Positions 41,000 through 49,783 are shown, numbered from the stretch's first letter. The stretch is 64,000 nucleotides of DNA from CAYYFX01 sp964571855 (GCA_964571855.1 CAZNDO010000006.1:62001-126000); one strand, 5' to 3'. The notes: a model not told the origin generated them from the letters alone. Made by a program: numbers and translations.

Positions 41000-42882
41000 C
41001 GCCCGCCTTCGCCCTGCTCCCGCTCGCTGCCGCGGCCGCCGCCGCCGACTCGCTGCCGGCGTACGTGGCCGATCCGATCGAGGTCCGCGCGGACGCGGCC
41101 GGCACGCCGGCGCCGATGCCGCTCACGGTCACGCGGCTCACCCGCGCGGAGATCGATCGCCGCCCGGGGGGCACGCTGGCGCAACTCCTGGAGGGCGCGG
41201 CCGGGCTGCGCGTGATGTCGCGGGGCCTGGACGGGAGCGAGGCGCGCGTGGGGATCCGCGGCTCCTCCGCCGAGCAGGTGGTGTTCCTCGTGGACGGACG
41301 TCGCGTGGGCGACGCGCAGGGCGGCGGCTTCGACGCTTCGACCATCCCGCTGGACGCGGTGGAGAGCGTGGATGTGGCTCGCGGCGGCGCGTCCGCGCTC
41401 TGGGGCGCGGATGCCCTCGGCGGCGCCGTGCTCGTGCGAACACGCCCGCCGCGCCCCGGCGCACGCGTCCGCGTGGCGGGCGGGTCGTTCGGCGAGCGGG
41501 CCGCGTCCGTGCAGCTCGGCGCGCTCGCGTCCGGGCACTGGGCGCTGCGCGGCGCGGCGCGCGCGTGGCGCTCGGACGGAACGTACCCCTACGAGGACGA
41601 CGAGACCGGGGAGCGCGGGGTCACGCACAACGGGGACAGCCGCACGGCGAGCGGCGAGGTGCGCGCGGAGGGCGACCTGGGCGGTTGGCGCGCGCGCCTC
41701 GATGCCGCGGGTCGCGCCGGCACGCGCGGCGTTCCGGGCAGCGAGGAGTTCCCCACGCCCTCCGCGAGACTGCACGACGAGCGGGCCTCCGCCGGCCTCC
41801 TGCTCGAGGCACCGGGCGGGACCTGGCATCCGTCGCTGGACGTCTCCGGGGCGTGGCAGTCGCGCCGCTACCGCGAGCCGGACGCGGCGTTCGGTGCGCT
41901 GGACGATCGCCACCGCAACGCGCGTGTCCGCGCCGAGCTGGCCGTCTCCCGCGCGGTCGCGCGCGGCGCCGTTCTCGTGGCCGCCGGCGCCGCCACCGAC
42001 CGGCTCCGCAGCACGACCGACGGGAGCCGGCGGCGCGACGCCGCGGATGCCCGCGTGCAGGCGCATCGCGAGGTGCGTCTCGCGACGCGCCCCCTGCGCC
42101 TCCTGGCCGCGGCCCGCTGGGACGGAGTGGACGGCGACGCGCCGTTCCTCTCCCCGCGCCTCGGCGCGTCCACGGAGCTCGGCGGCGGTGTGCTCGTCTC
42201 CGTTTCGGGCGGCACGTCCTTCCGCCCGCCATCCTTCGACGAGCTGTTCTGGCCCCCGCGCGCCACCGCCGCGGGGAATCCGGATCTGCGCGCGGAGCGT
42301 GGCCGCGACGCCGACGTCTCGATCGCCTGGTCCCCGCCGTCCCGCGGGTTCCGGGTCGCCGCCTCCGGCTTCGCGCGCGTCGTCGACGACCTCATCCAGT
42401 GGATCCCGGGCGCGGACGGCGTCTGGCGCCCGCACAACCTCGCGCGCGCCCGCGTGGCCGGCGTGGAACTCGAGAGCGCCGCCGGCCTGCCGGTGGGACG
42501 CCGCACGCTCCGCATCGCCGTGCAGGGCAGCCGCCTGTCCGCCGTGGACCGCAGCGGCGAGCCGAACGCCGACGGCCGCACGCTGCCGTACCGACCCGCG
42601 TGGACGGCGGCCGCCGCCGCCGTGCTGGACGACGTCGTCGGGGGCGAGGCAGAGGTGCGCGTGCACGCGCTCGCGGACGTGTTCGTCACGCGCGCGAACA
42701 CGAAGCGCCTCCCCGGCCGCACGACCGTGGATCTGGCCTGGCGCCGCCCGATCGGCGCCGGCCTCGCCGTGGACGCGACCGTGGAGAACGTCGCCGACGT
42801 CGCCGCGCGCGACTTCCGCGACTATCCCCTCCCGGGGCGCGCCGTGACCCTCGGACTCTCCTGGAAGGGAGGCGCCTCGTGA
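40996..42882 (+). CDS. btuB: TonB-dependent receptor, BtuB-like
   Basis: A 628-residue outer-membrane gated channel. Signal peptide, then a TonB-box-like DPIEVRADA, the plug domain (LTRAEIDRRPGGTLAQLLEG, VRIGIRGSS-like segment VGIRGSSAEQVVFLVDG, VESVDVARGGASALWGADAL, GGAVLVRTR) and a 22-strand barrel ending in the aromatic-poor LGLSWKGGAS. SGGTSFRPPSFDELFWPP and RAERGRDADVSIAW are typical receptor barrel motifs. ATG at 40996 overlaps the propeller gene stop (ATGA). The riboswitch upstream makes cobalamin or another corrinoid the likely ligand. No BtuCDF genes or tonB are in the window. Confidence 0.92.
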   Translation: MTPAFALLPLAAAAAAADSLPAYVADPIEVRADAAGTPAPMPLTVTRLTRAEIDRRPGGTLAQLLEGAAGLRVMSRGLDGSEARVGIRGSSAEQVVFLVDGRRVGDAQGGGFDASTIPLDAVESVDVARGGASALWGADALGGAVLVRTRPPRPGARVRVAGGSFGERAASVQLGALASGHWALRGAARAWRSDGTYPYEDDETGERGVTHNGDSRTASGEVRAEGDLGGWRARLDAAGRAGTRGVPGSEEFPTPSARLHDERASAGLLLEAPGGTWHPSLDVSGAWQSRRYREPDAAFGALDDRHRNARVRAELAVSRAVARGAVLVAAGAATDRLRSTTDGSRRRDAADARVQAHREVRLATRPLRLLAAARWDGVDGDAPFLSPRLGASTELGGGVLVSVSGGTSFRPPSFDELFWPPRATAAGNPDLRAERGRDADVSIAWSPPSRGFRVAASGFARVVDDLIQWIPGADGVWRPHNLARARVAGVELESAAGLPVGRRTLRIAVQGSRLSAVDRSGEPNADGRTLPYRPAWTAAAAAVLDDVVGGEAEVRVHALADVFVTRANTKRLPGRTTVDLAWRRPIGAGLAVDATVENVADVAARDFRDYPLPGRAVTLGLSWKGGAS

Positions 42883-44420
42883 TCGCACGAACCCTCGCCG
42901 CCGCGGCGCTGCTCGGCGTCGCCGCCGCCGTTCCCGCGCGCGCGGACGAATGGGGGCCGGAGACGAATCTCTCGATGACCGCCACGGACTCCGAGAGCGG
43001 CCTCACGCACCGCAGCCTCGCGCGCACGCCCGACGGGACCTTCCACGTCGTGTGGGCGGAACGTGATACGCCGAACCTCACGTACCGCGTGTGGACGCGG
43101 CGCCTCGAGGGCGGCGCATGGACGGCCGCGGAGCTGCTGGTGGACTACCTCGACACGGATCCCGGCGGTCCCGGGGACGACATCGGCGCGAAATACCCCG
43201 CGCTGGTCGCGGCGACGGACGGCACGCTGCACCTCTTCTGGCACGACTACCGCGTGGCGGGCATCGGGAACGTGGAGATCTTCACGAAGTCGCGCCCGCC
43301 CGGCGCCGCGTGGAACCCGGAGCGGGTCGCGGACGTCCGGCTCACGCACACGACCCACACGGAGAACCCGGGTGACAACGGCTACGTGCCGGTCCCGGCG
43401 GCGGGGCCGGACGGCGCGGTCCACGTGGTCTGGTACGACTACCGCTGGGACGCGACCGCGGCGGAGATCCACGCGAAGACCCGGCCGGCCGGCGGCGCCT
43501 GGGACCTCTCCCCCGGCGACGGCGCGGACGTGCGCGTCACCGGCGACGCGGCCCACTCGGAACTCGCGGACGTCGCCGCGGACGCGGCGGGGAACCTGGC
43601 CTGCGCGTGGCGGAGCGTGGCGGGCGGGGCGCGCGTGCGCTTCGCCCTGCGCGATGCGGCCACCGGCGCGTGGTCCGCCCCGCAGGACGTGGACACCCAA
43701 GGCACGGTGGCCGGCGCCCCGTGCGTGACGGTGGATGCCGCGGGGCGCGCGCACGTGGTGTGGCCCGACTCGCGCGACGGCGGCCGCGCGCTGTGGACCC
43801 GCGTCCGCGAGCCGTCCGGCGCATGGGGCCCGGAGGAACGGATCACGCGCCCGTCGCACGCCGCGGACAACCCCTCCGTGGATGTCGCCGGGGACGGCTC
43901 GCTCCACCTCGTGTGGGACGATGCGCGGGTGAGCCTGTTCAACCGGGAGATCTTCCACCGGGCCCTGGCCCCCGGCGCCGCCTGGGACAGCACGGGCGGC
44001 TCGGACTTCCGCGTGTCCGCATCCGGCGGGGCTTCCGTGCGCGCCGCCGTGCGGGCGGCGGGTGGCGCGGTGCTGGTCACGTGGCGGGACGAGCGCGACG
44101 GCAACCGCGAGGTCTATGCCCGGGTGCGCACGTCCGCGGCCACGGCCGTTCCCGCCGCGGCGGGACCCGGCGGCCGCGGACTCCGCGTCGCCCCGAACCC
44201 CGCCACCGGACCGCTCCGGATCCTCCGTCCCGCCGGCGCGGACCCGCACGACGATGTGCTCGTGCTGGACGCCGCCGGACGCCTCGTGCGCTCGCTGCGC
44301 GGCGGCGATGCGGTCCTCTGGGACGGCCGCGACGCGGCGGGGCGGCCCGTCGCGGCCGGCACCTATTTCGTCCGCAGCGGCGCGCGCGGCGGGACCGCAC
44401 GCGTGGTCGTGCTGCGATGA
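42879..44420 (+). CDS. Exported BNR/sialidase-like repeat protein with FlgD-type tail
   Basis: A 513-residue secreted protein. The signal peptide is ARTLAAAALLGVAAAVPARA. The body is made of repeated blades ending in VHVVWxD or similar (TFHVVWAERD, TLHLFWHDYR, AVHVVWYDYRWD, RAHVVWPDSRDG, SLHLVWDDAR, AVLVTWRDERDGN), a six-bladed propeller-like arrangement with sialidase-type repeats but no visible catalytic residues. A FlgD-like tail closes the chain (VAPNPATGPLRILRP, VLWDGRDAAGRPVAAGTYFV). GTG at 42879 overlaps the receptor stop and its own stop overlaps the next start. Its place inside the cobalamin operon suggests a surface role in corrinoid binding; this is inference. Confidence 0.82.
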   Translation: MIARTLAAAALLGVAAAVPARADEWGPETNLSMTATDSESGLTHRSLARTPDGTFHVVWAERDTPNLTYRVWTRRLEGGAWTAAELLVDYLDTDPGGPGDDIGAKYPALVAATDGTLHLFWHDYRVAGIGNVEIFTKSRPPGAAWNPERVADVRLTHTTHTENPGDNGYVPVPAAGPDGAVHVVWYDYRWDATAAEIHAKTRPAGGAWDLSPGDGADVRVTGDAAHSELADVAADAAGNLACAWRSVAGGARVRFALRDAATGAWSAPQDVDTQGTVAGAPCVTVDAAGRAHVVWPDSRDGGRALWTRVREPSGAWGPEERITRPSHAADNPSVDVAGDGSLHLVWDDARVSLFNREIFHRALAPGAAWDSTGGSDFRVSASGGASVRAAVRAAGGAVLVTWRDERDGNREVYARVRTSAATAVPAAAGPGGRGLRVAPNPATGPLRILRPAGADPHDDVLVLDAAGRLVRSLRGGDAVLWDGRDAAGRPVAAGTYFVRSGARGGTARVVVLR

Positions 44421-45481
44421 CGCCGGCGGTCGCGCGCGCGTTCGGCCCGGCCCTTGTCGCCGCCGCGGTTGCCGCGGTGGGATGCGCAGACGACCCGGTT
44501 CGGCCGCCGACCCCGGAGTGGCCGCCGGTCGGATCGACTCCCGGCGCGCCGCAGGTGCTCGTGGTGAACACGCTGTCGGAGACGATCTCGCGGCTGGACC
44601 TGGAAACCGGAGTGTTCACGGTGCAGGCCGCGGTGGCGGGCACGTGGACGAACCGCATCACCGCCGCCGCGCACGGGACCGTGTTCCTCGTGGCGGACTC
44701 GGGAAGCAACGAGATCGCGCTCCTGGACGCCGCCGACCTCCGACGGCTCGGCGCGATCGACGTGGGGCCCGGCGCCAACCCGTGGCTCGCGGGCGAGGTG
44801 GACGTCCGGCGCGCGGTGGCGTCGAACTGGCTCCAGGGGAGCCTTCGCATCCTCGACCTCGCCGCGGGCGAGCCGGATGTCGCCATCGCCACGACCACTC
44901 CCGGCCCCGAGGGCTTCGTGGTGCTCGGCGAGACGGTGTTCGTCGTGTGCACGAACTACCAGGGTGCGCAGGGCTCCTTCGGGGAGGGACGACTCGAGGT
45001 CGTGGACCTGGCCGCACGCCGCGTCGTCGCCTCGATCCCGGTGGGCATGAACCCGCAGGATGTCGTGCGCGGTCCGGACGGGATGCTGCACGTGGTGTGC
45101 ACGGGGAACTACTCGGAGTCGGTGCCGGGGCGTGCGGATGTGGTGGACCCGGCGCTGCGCGCCGTGGCGGCCACCGTGCCGCTGGACGGGGCGCCCGGAC
45201 GGATCGCGACCGGTCCGGACGGCGCCATGTGGGTGGCCGGCCAGGCGGGCGGCGTGCAACGCTACGACCCGCTCACCCGGGCCCGGCTCGAGGACCCCGC
45301 GGATCCGGCGCTGCAGGCGGCCGGACTCTCGGCCCTCGCGGCCGATCCCGCGGGCGGCCGGGTGTACGTGACCGCGTTCGAGGACGACCTGCTGCTCGCG
45401 GTGGACGCCGCGTCCGGGATGGTGACGGACGCCTGGATCGCGGGGGACGGACCGGTGGACGTGCTCGTGTCGCGACCGTGA
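44417..45481 (+). CDS. Beta-propeller lipoprotein, BtuG-like by architecture
   Basis: A 354-residue lipoprotein (signal ending AAVGC, lipidated near Cys23). YVTN-type blades cover the chain: VLVVNTLSETISRLDLETG, VFLVADSGSNEIALLDA, GEGRLEVVDLAARRVVASIP, NPQDVVRGPDGMLHVVCTGN and VYVTAFEDDLLLAVDAASG. It is clearly related to the first gene of the operon (compare the NPQD/NPQE and NPW segments) but has the lipid anchor in place of the FlgD tail. Bacteroides BtuG is a lipid-anchored propeller that sits on BtuB and binds cobalamin tightly, so this is the best local candidate for that job. Last gene of the riboswitch operon. Confidence 0.85.
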   Translation: MTPAVARAFGPALVAAAVAAVGCADDPVRPPTPEWPPVGSTPGAPQVLVVNTLSETISRLDLETGVFTVQAAVAGTWTNRITAAAHGTVFLVADSGSNEIALLDAADLRRLGAIDVGPGANPWLAGEVDVRRAVASNWLQGSLRILDLAAGEPDVAIATTTPGPEGFVVLGETVFVVCTNYQGAQGSFGEGRLEVVDLAARRVVASIPVGMNPQDVVRGPDGMLHVVCTGNYSESVPGRADVVDPALRAVAATVPLDGAPGRIATGPDGAMWVAGQAGGVQRYDPLTRARLEDPADPALQAAGLSALAADPAGGRVYVTAFEDDLLLAVDAASGMVTDAWIAGDGPVDVLVSRP

Positions 45482-45495
45482 GCCGGGCGGTCCGC

Positions 45496-46404
45496 TCAGC
45501 GCGGCTCGTCGAAGGGCCACACCGCGTAGCTCAACGCGATCCGCACGCTCGGGTTGTGGATGAGGCCATCCTTGCCCGCGAACGTGGTCTGGTACAGCCG
45601 GAAGAAATCGGGATCCGGCGGCGGGGTGCTCGTGGCGTCCAGGTGCGTCAGGTCCGCGTTGACCCGCATGAGATCCTCGGCCTCGATCTGCACGCCCCAG
45701 TTCTTCGCGATGGAGGCGCGCAGGCCGAAGCCCACGGAGACCAGGATGTCGGTGGCATCGATGCGGAACAGCGAGATCCCGGTGCCGGCGAGCGGGTCCA
45801 CGCCGGCGAGGTCGGCGATCTGGACGCTGGCCGGGACCTCCCCCTCGAACTCCAGCTGGAACACGTTCCCGTCGGACCGCTCGCGGTAGATCCCGCCGCC
45901 GGCCGAGACGAAGGGGAACATCCGGGAGCTGAGGACGGGGAACTCGTAGCGCACGGATGCCGCGTAGATGTCCGTTTTCGCCAGGCTCGTGGCGTGGCTC
46001 ACCCGCGTCTGCGGCCCCGTGAAGTCGAACCCCGCGAGCAGGAGCGCCTCGAGATCGAAGTTCCCCTCGTCCTGCGCCAGTGCCGGGAACTGCACCCGGT
46101 AGCGCCCCTCGGAGTGCAGCCAGGACCCGAGCACCTGGACGCGCGGACCGAGCCGGTAGCTGGCCCGCAGGCCGTACGCGAACGCGGGATCGACGTCCAG
46201 GTCGCCGCCGCTGCGCTCCACGATGACCCCGCCGAACGGGGTGGTATCGAGAACGAAGTTCACGTCCGCCATGCTGCCGTGCAGGAGGAGCCCGCCGAGC
46301 CATTCGAACCGCACGAGATCCGTACGGGTCTGCGCGGAAGCGGGCGCCGTGGCCAGCCCCGTGGCGGTCAGCATCAGGACGGCGAGAGCGAGGAGACGTG
46401 GCAC
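45496..46404 (-). CDS. Outer-membrane beta-barrel protein
   Basis: A 302-residue exported protein with signal peptide LALAVLMLTATGLATAPASA. Alternating strands such as RVQVLGSWLHSEGRYRVQFP, AASVRYEFPVLSSRMFPFVS and DILVSVGFGLRASIAKNWGV match an eight-stranded OmpA/OmpW-type barrel (outer membrane protein beta-barrel domain) ending in a short tail ALSYAVWPFDEPR. GTG at 46404 is set by GGGAGGAAACC just upstream. It converges with the cobalamin operon, leaving only 14 bases between stops. Function is unknown. Confidence 0.82.
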   Translation of the reverse strand: MPRLLALAVLMLTATGLATAPASAQTRTDLVRFEWLGGLLLHGSMADVNFVLDTTPFGGVIVERSGGDLDVDPAFAYGLRASYRLGPRVQVLGSWLHSEGRYRVQFPALAQDEGNFDLEALLLAGFDFTGPQTRVSHATSLAKTDIYAASVRYEFPVLSSRMFPFVSAGGGIYRERSDGNVFQLEFEGEVPASVQIADLAGVDPLAGTGISLFRIDATDILVSVGFGLRASIAKNWGVQIEAEDLMRVNADLTHLDATSTPPPDPDFFRLYQTTFAGKDGLIHNPSVRIALSYAVWPFDEPR

Positions 46405-46432
46405 GGTTTCCTCCCGGTCGACACGACCGCCC

Positions 46433-46461
46433 ACTCTAGCCCATGGTCCCCCGACCCGCAA
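46433..46461 (-). promoter_or_regulatory. Sigma70 promoter of the beta-barrel gene
   Basis: Minus strand TTGCGG (46456-46461) and TAGAGT (46433-46438) are 17 bases apart. A start near 46426 leaves about 22 bases to the GTG start. Confidence 0.5.
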
Positions 46462-46479
46462 GGCGGACCGCGGCGGCTC

Positions 46480-46488
46480 TGGTATGCT
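46480..46488 (+). promoter_or_regulatory. Extended -10 promoter of the PMT-type glycosyltransferase gene
   Basis: TGGTATGCT is a full TGNTANNNT match; the -35 is weak. A start near 46494 leaves about 23 bases to GTG 46517 and makes the ATG at 46484 an unlikely start. Confidence 0.4.
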
Positions 46489-46516
46489 GCCCGTCCCCTC
46501 GCGGCGGGGTGAACGG

Positions 46517-48586
46517 GTGCAGCGCTTCCCCATCCGCGGCGGACGGACCGGGCTCGCCCTGGCCGTCGCGGCCGCGTTCCTGGCGCCGGTCGCGTGCGGC
46601 TTGGCCGTGCACTCCGGGACCGTGGACGAGTTGGGCGCCCACGTGCCCGCCGGCATCCTCGCGTGGAAGACGGGGCGCCCCACCTCCGGCTTCGCGAACC
46701 CGCCGCTGGGGCAGATGCTCGTGGCGGCCGGACCGGTGCTTGCCGGCGCCGCGGATCGCCCGCTCGCCGACGGGCCGCGCGATCTCCTTCCCGCGCGGCT
46801 GCCCGTGGCGCTGCTGGGGCTCGCTCTTGTGGCGACCACGGGACTCCTGGCGACCCGGGCCTTCGGCCCGACCGCCGGGTTCGCGGCCGCCGCCGCGGCG
46901 GCGCTCTCCCCGGACCTGGTCGCGCACGCGGGACTCGCCACGCTGGACCTGCCGGTGGCGGCGTTCACCACGTTCGCGTGCCTGCTGGCGTGGCGCTGGA
47001 CCCGCACGGGCAGCACGTTCGCCTTGGCCGGCTTCGCGGTGGCCCTGGGCGTGGCCTGCATGATCAAGTCCACGGCGCTCCTGTTCCTGGTCACGATCCC
47101 CCTCGGCGCGGCCGCGCTCCCGGCGGACGGCGCCGCGCGATGGCGGCGCGCCGCGGTCCTCGGCGCGTGCGGCGCCCTCGCCACCATCGTGTTCGCGTGG
47201 CTCGCGTACGGTCCCGGCCCCGCCCGCGGGCCGCTGCCGTCCGCCTGGGTCGACTCCGTGCTCTCGAAGCTGGCGCAAGCCGGTCGCGGCCACTTCGCGT
47301 ACCTCGCGGGACGGCGCTCCGCGGAAGGGTTCCCGGAGTACTTCGCCGTGGCGCTGGCGCTGAAGACGCCCCTCGCGCTCCAGGTCTGCGGGCTGGCCGG
47401 CGCCTGGGGGCTCGCGCGACGGTTCCGCGCCGCAGGGGATCCCGGCGGCTTTGCCGCCCTCGTGCTGCTCCCCGCCGGGCTGCTGCTCGTCTGGATGTCG
47501 CTCGTGCAGCGCGTCCACATCGGCGTGCGGCACGTGCTGCCCGCGTTGCCGGCGCTCCTCGTTCTCGCGGGGGCGGGATGGACCCGCATCGCGCGCGCGG
47601 GTCGCGGCGGGCGCGTGGCGGCGGCGATCCTGGCGGCCTGGGCCGTGCTCGCGCAGGCGCGCGTGACCCCGGACCAGCTCGCCTACTTCCACGAGCTCGC
47701 CGGCGGTCCCGCGCGGGGCGATCGCTGGCTCATCGACTCGAACCTGGACTGGGGGCAGGACGAGGGGCGGTTCCGCGCCTGGGCCGCCGGCCGCGACGTG
47801 GCCGTCAACCCGGATCGCCCGGTCGCGGGCCTCGTGGCGGCGAACGTCAACGCCCTGCACGGGATCCTCTCCCGCGACGATCTCCGCCTCCGCTGGATCC
47901 GCCGCTTCGAACCGGAGCGCACGTTCGGCGCGTCGTGGCGCGTGGTCGACGCGCGCGAGGGCCCGCTGGCCGCGGCCGCCGCCCACGATGCCGTGGCCGC
48001 GCTGGACCTCGCGTGGTGGCTCACCGGAACGGGCCGGCCCGTCGAGGCGATGACCGTGCTCGACGCCCCCGCGGTCCGCGCGCTCGCCGCGGATCCCCTC
48101 CTCGCCGCGCAGGTGGCGCGCGTGCGCGGCGAGGCGGCGCTTGCCGCCGGGGATCCGACCGCGGCGCTCGCCGAGGCCCGCCGCGCCGGGGACGACGACC
48201 TGGCCGCGGAGGCCGCGCATCGCCTGCGCGCCGCCCGCGGCGACGCGGCCGATCCCGCGGAGGCCGCACGCGCGGTGCGGGCGCTGGCGCGCCGCGGCCA
48301 CCGCGACGAAGCCTCCGCGCTCGGTCTCGCCGTCTTCGGTCGCGATCCGCTCGCCCTCCCGCCGGCGGACGCTCCCGTGCACTGGACGGAGGCCCGGCGC
48401 CTGCGCGCCCTCGGCCTGGAGCGCGAGGCGCTCGCGGTCGCCGGCCGCGCGCTCGCCGCGGATCCGCGCAACGACGACGCGCTCTGGCTGTACGGCGAGC
48501 TCGTCGTCCGCCGCAAGCTCGGGCTGACCGGGTACGACTGGCCGCCGGTGGACTGGAGCAGCGTCCGCCGCGCGCCGCGACGTTGA
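46517..48586 (+). CDS. Membrane glycosyltransferase, GT39/PMT-like (GT-C fold), with helical repeat C-terminus
   Basis: A 689-residue protein with about ten membrane segments in the first 390 residues. The first external loop has the acidic catalytic pair SGTVDELGAHVPAG typical of dolichyl/polyprenyl-phosphate-sugar mannosyltransferases; FANPPLGQMLVA and the later WLIDSNLDWGQDEGRFRAWA are signature segments of this group. The last 200 residues are an Ala-rich TPR-like region (LAAQVARVRGEAALAAGDPT, LAVAGRALAADPRNDDALWL). GTG at 46517 follows GGGGTGA. It likely moves a sugar from a lipid carrier to a protein or lipid on the outer face of the inner membrane. Confidence 0.85.
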   Translation: MQRFPIRGGRTGLALAVAAAFLAPVACGLAVHSGTVDELGAHVPAGILAWKTGRPTSGFANPPLGQMLVAAGPVLAGAADRPLADGPRDLLPARLPVALLGLALVATTGLLATRAFGPTAGFAAAAAAALSPDLVAHAGLATLDLPVAAFTTFACLLAWRWTRTGSTFALAGFAVALGVACMIKSTALLFLVTIPLGAAALPADGAARWRRAAVLGACGALATIVFAWLAYGPGPARGPLPSAWVDSVLSKLAQAGRGHFAYLAGRRSAEGFPEYFAVALALKTPLALQVCGLAGAWGLARRFRAAGDPGGFAALVLLPAGLLLVWMSLVQRVHIGVRHVLPALPALLVLAGAGWTRIARAGRGGRVAAAILAAWAVLAQARVTPDQLAYFHELAGGPARGDRWLIDSNLDWGQDEGRFRAWAAGRDVAVNPDRPVAGLVAANVNALHGILSRDDLRLRWIRRFEPERTFGASWRVVDAREGPLAAAAAHDAVAALDLAWWLTGTGRPVEAMTVLDAPAVRALAADPLLAAQVARVRGEAALAAGDPTAALAEARRAGDDDLAAEAAHRLRAARGDAADPAEAARAVRALARRGHRDEASALGLAVFGRDPLALPPADAPVHWTEARRLRALGLEREALAVAGRALAADPRNDDALWLYGELVVRRKLGLTGYDWPPVDWSSVRRAPRR

Positions 48587-48599
48587 GCCGCGGGCTCCC

Positions 48600-49247
48600 T
48601 CAGCCGCGCAGCGACCGGCGGAAGTCCGGCTGGAGGAACGGGTTCGTGCGGCGCTCGGCCCCGATGGTCGTCGCGGGGCCGTGCCCGGGGTGGACGCGCA
48701 TCGCGTCGCCGAGCGGGACGAGCACGTCGTCGATGGAGCGGAGCAGCGTGGCCAGGTCGCCGCCGGGAAGATCGGTTCGGCCGATGGATCCCGCGAAGAG
48801 GACGTCCCCGGAGATCACGTCCGCGTCCGCCACGAGGACCACGTGCCCGGGCGAGTGGCCCGGAGCACGCCGCACCCGCAGAACGCAGTTCCCGAAGCGC
48901 ATCTCGTCCCCCTCGAGCAGCGGTCCGTCCGGAGCGGGCGGGCGCGTCAGCCGGAGTCCGAAGGCCGCGGCCTGCTCCTCGAACGCGTCGATGAGGAACC
49001 CGTCATCCGGATGCATCAGGATCGGTGCCGCGGTGCGCGCCTTCAGGGCCGCGTTGCCGGCCACATGGTCCAGATGTCCGTGCGTGTTCAGGATGAGCGA
49101 AGGGACAGCGCCGGTCCCGTCCAGGCGCGCGAGCAGCCGCTCCGGCTCGTCGCCGGGATCCACGACCACGCAGGCGCCCGTGTCCTCGCACCACAGGAGG
49201 TACGAGTTCACCTGGAACGCGCCCATCGGGAAGGTCTCGATCCTCAC
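48600..49247 (-). CDS. MBL-fold metallo-hydrolase (glyoxalase II-like)
   Basis: A 215-residue metallo-beta-lactamase-fold enzyme. The metal motif LNTHGHLDHVAGNAAL is intact, with further ligands in APGHSPGHVVLVADADVISGDVLFAGSIGRTDLPGGD and VHPGHGPATTIGAE, the layout of the glyoxalase II/YcbL group. GTG at 49247 overlaps the stop of the Fur-family gene (GTGA). Coupling to a PerR/Fur-type regulator suggests a stress-linked thioester or persulfide hydrolase; that role is inferred. Confidence 0.9.
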   Translation of the reverse strand: MRIETFPMGAFQVNSYLLWCEDTGACVVVDPGDEPERLLARLDGTGAVPSLILNTHGHLDHVAGNAALKARTAAPILMHPDDGFLIDAFEEQAAAFGLRLTRPPAPDGPLLEGDEMRFGNCVLRVRRAPGHSPGHVVLVADADVISGDVLFAGSIGRTDLPGGDLATLLRSIDDVLVPLGDAMRVHPGHGPATTIGAERRTNPFLQPDFRRSLRG

Positions 49248-49783
49248 CCGGCGGCCCCCGCGGACCCGCCGGTCGGGGCGCCCCCGCGCGGCTCGTCCGC
49301 GGCGTCGAAGCGGGCGCGATCCCGCGCTTCCCGGCTTCCCCCCTTCGACGCGCACGCGGCGCACAGCCCCTGGAACAGGAGCGGCACGCGCCCCAGCGAG
49401 AATCCCGTGCGCTCCGCCACGCGGCGGCGCAGTTCCCCGATGCCCGGCAGGTCCACGTCGCTCACGAGCCCGCAGCACACGCAGCGGACGTAGTCGTGGT
49501 CGTGCATGACGCCGTCGTACCGGGCGGGGCTCGATCCGCCGGAGAACTCGTAGATCAGCCCCTTCTCCTTGAGGATGCGCAGCGTGCGGTAGACGGTGGC
49601 GAGGCTGATGTCCGGGATGACGCGGCGCGCCTCGTGGTGGATCCACTCCGCGGTGGGATGATCCGTGCTCGTGCGCACGAGTCCGAGGACGACCTCGCGC
49701 TGCAGCGTGCGGCGCAGGCCGACCCCGGACCAGTCCACCTCGAGGGCGCGATCCGGATCCGGGATCCGGCGGAAGGGTGACAT
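49244..49783 (-). CDS. Fur/PerR family transcriptional regulator
   Basis: A 179-residue metal-dependent repressor. The winged-helix part HPTAEWIHHEARRVIPDIS then LATVYRTLRILKEKGLIYEF is unmistakable, and the dimerisation part has HDHDYVRCVCCGLVSDVDLP with one structural CxxC and a second pair in LCAACASKG. The N-terminus is somewhat long and a Gly/Ala-rich tail of about 25 residues extends past the usual end. It lies 27 bases behind the sigma factor gene and overlaps the metallo-hydrolase start. Whether it senses iron or peroxide cannot be decided. Confidence 0.92.
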   Translation of the reverse strand: MSPFRRIPDPDRALEVDWSGVGLRRTLQREVVLGLVRTSTDHPTAEWIHHEARRVIPDISLATVYRTLRILKEKGLIYEFSGGSSPARYDGVMHDHDYVRCVCCGLVSDVDLPGIGELRRRVAERTGFSLGRVPLLFQGLCAACASKGGSREARDRARFDAADEPRGGAPTGGSAGAAG

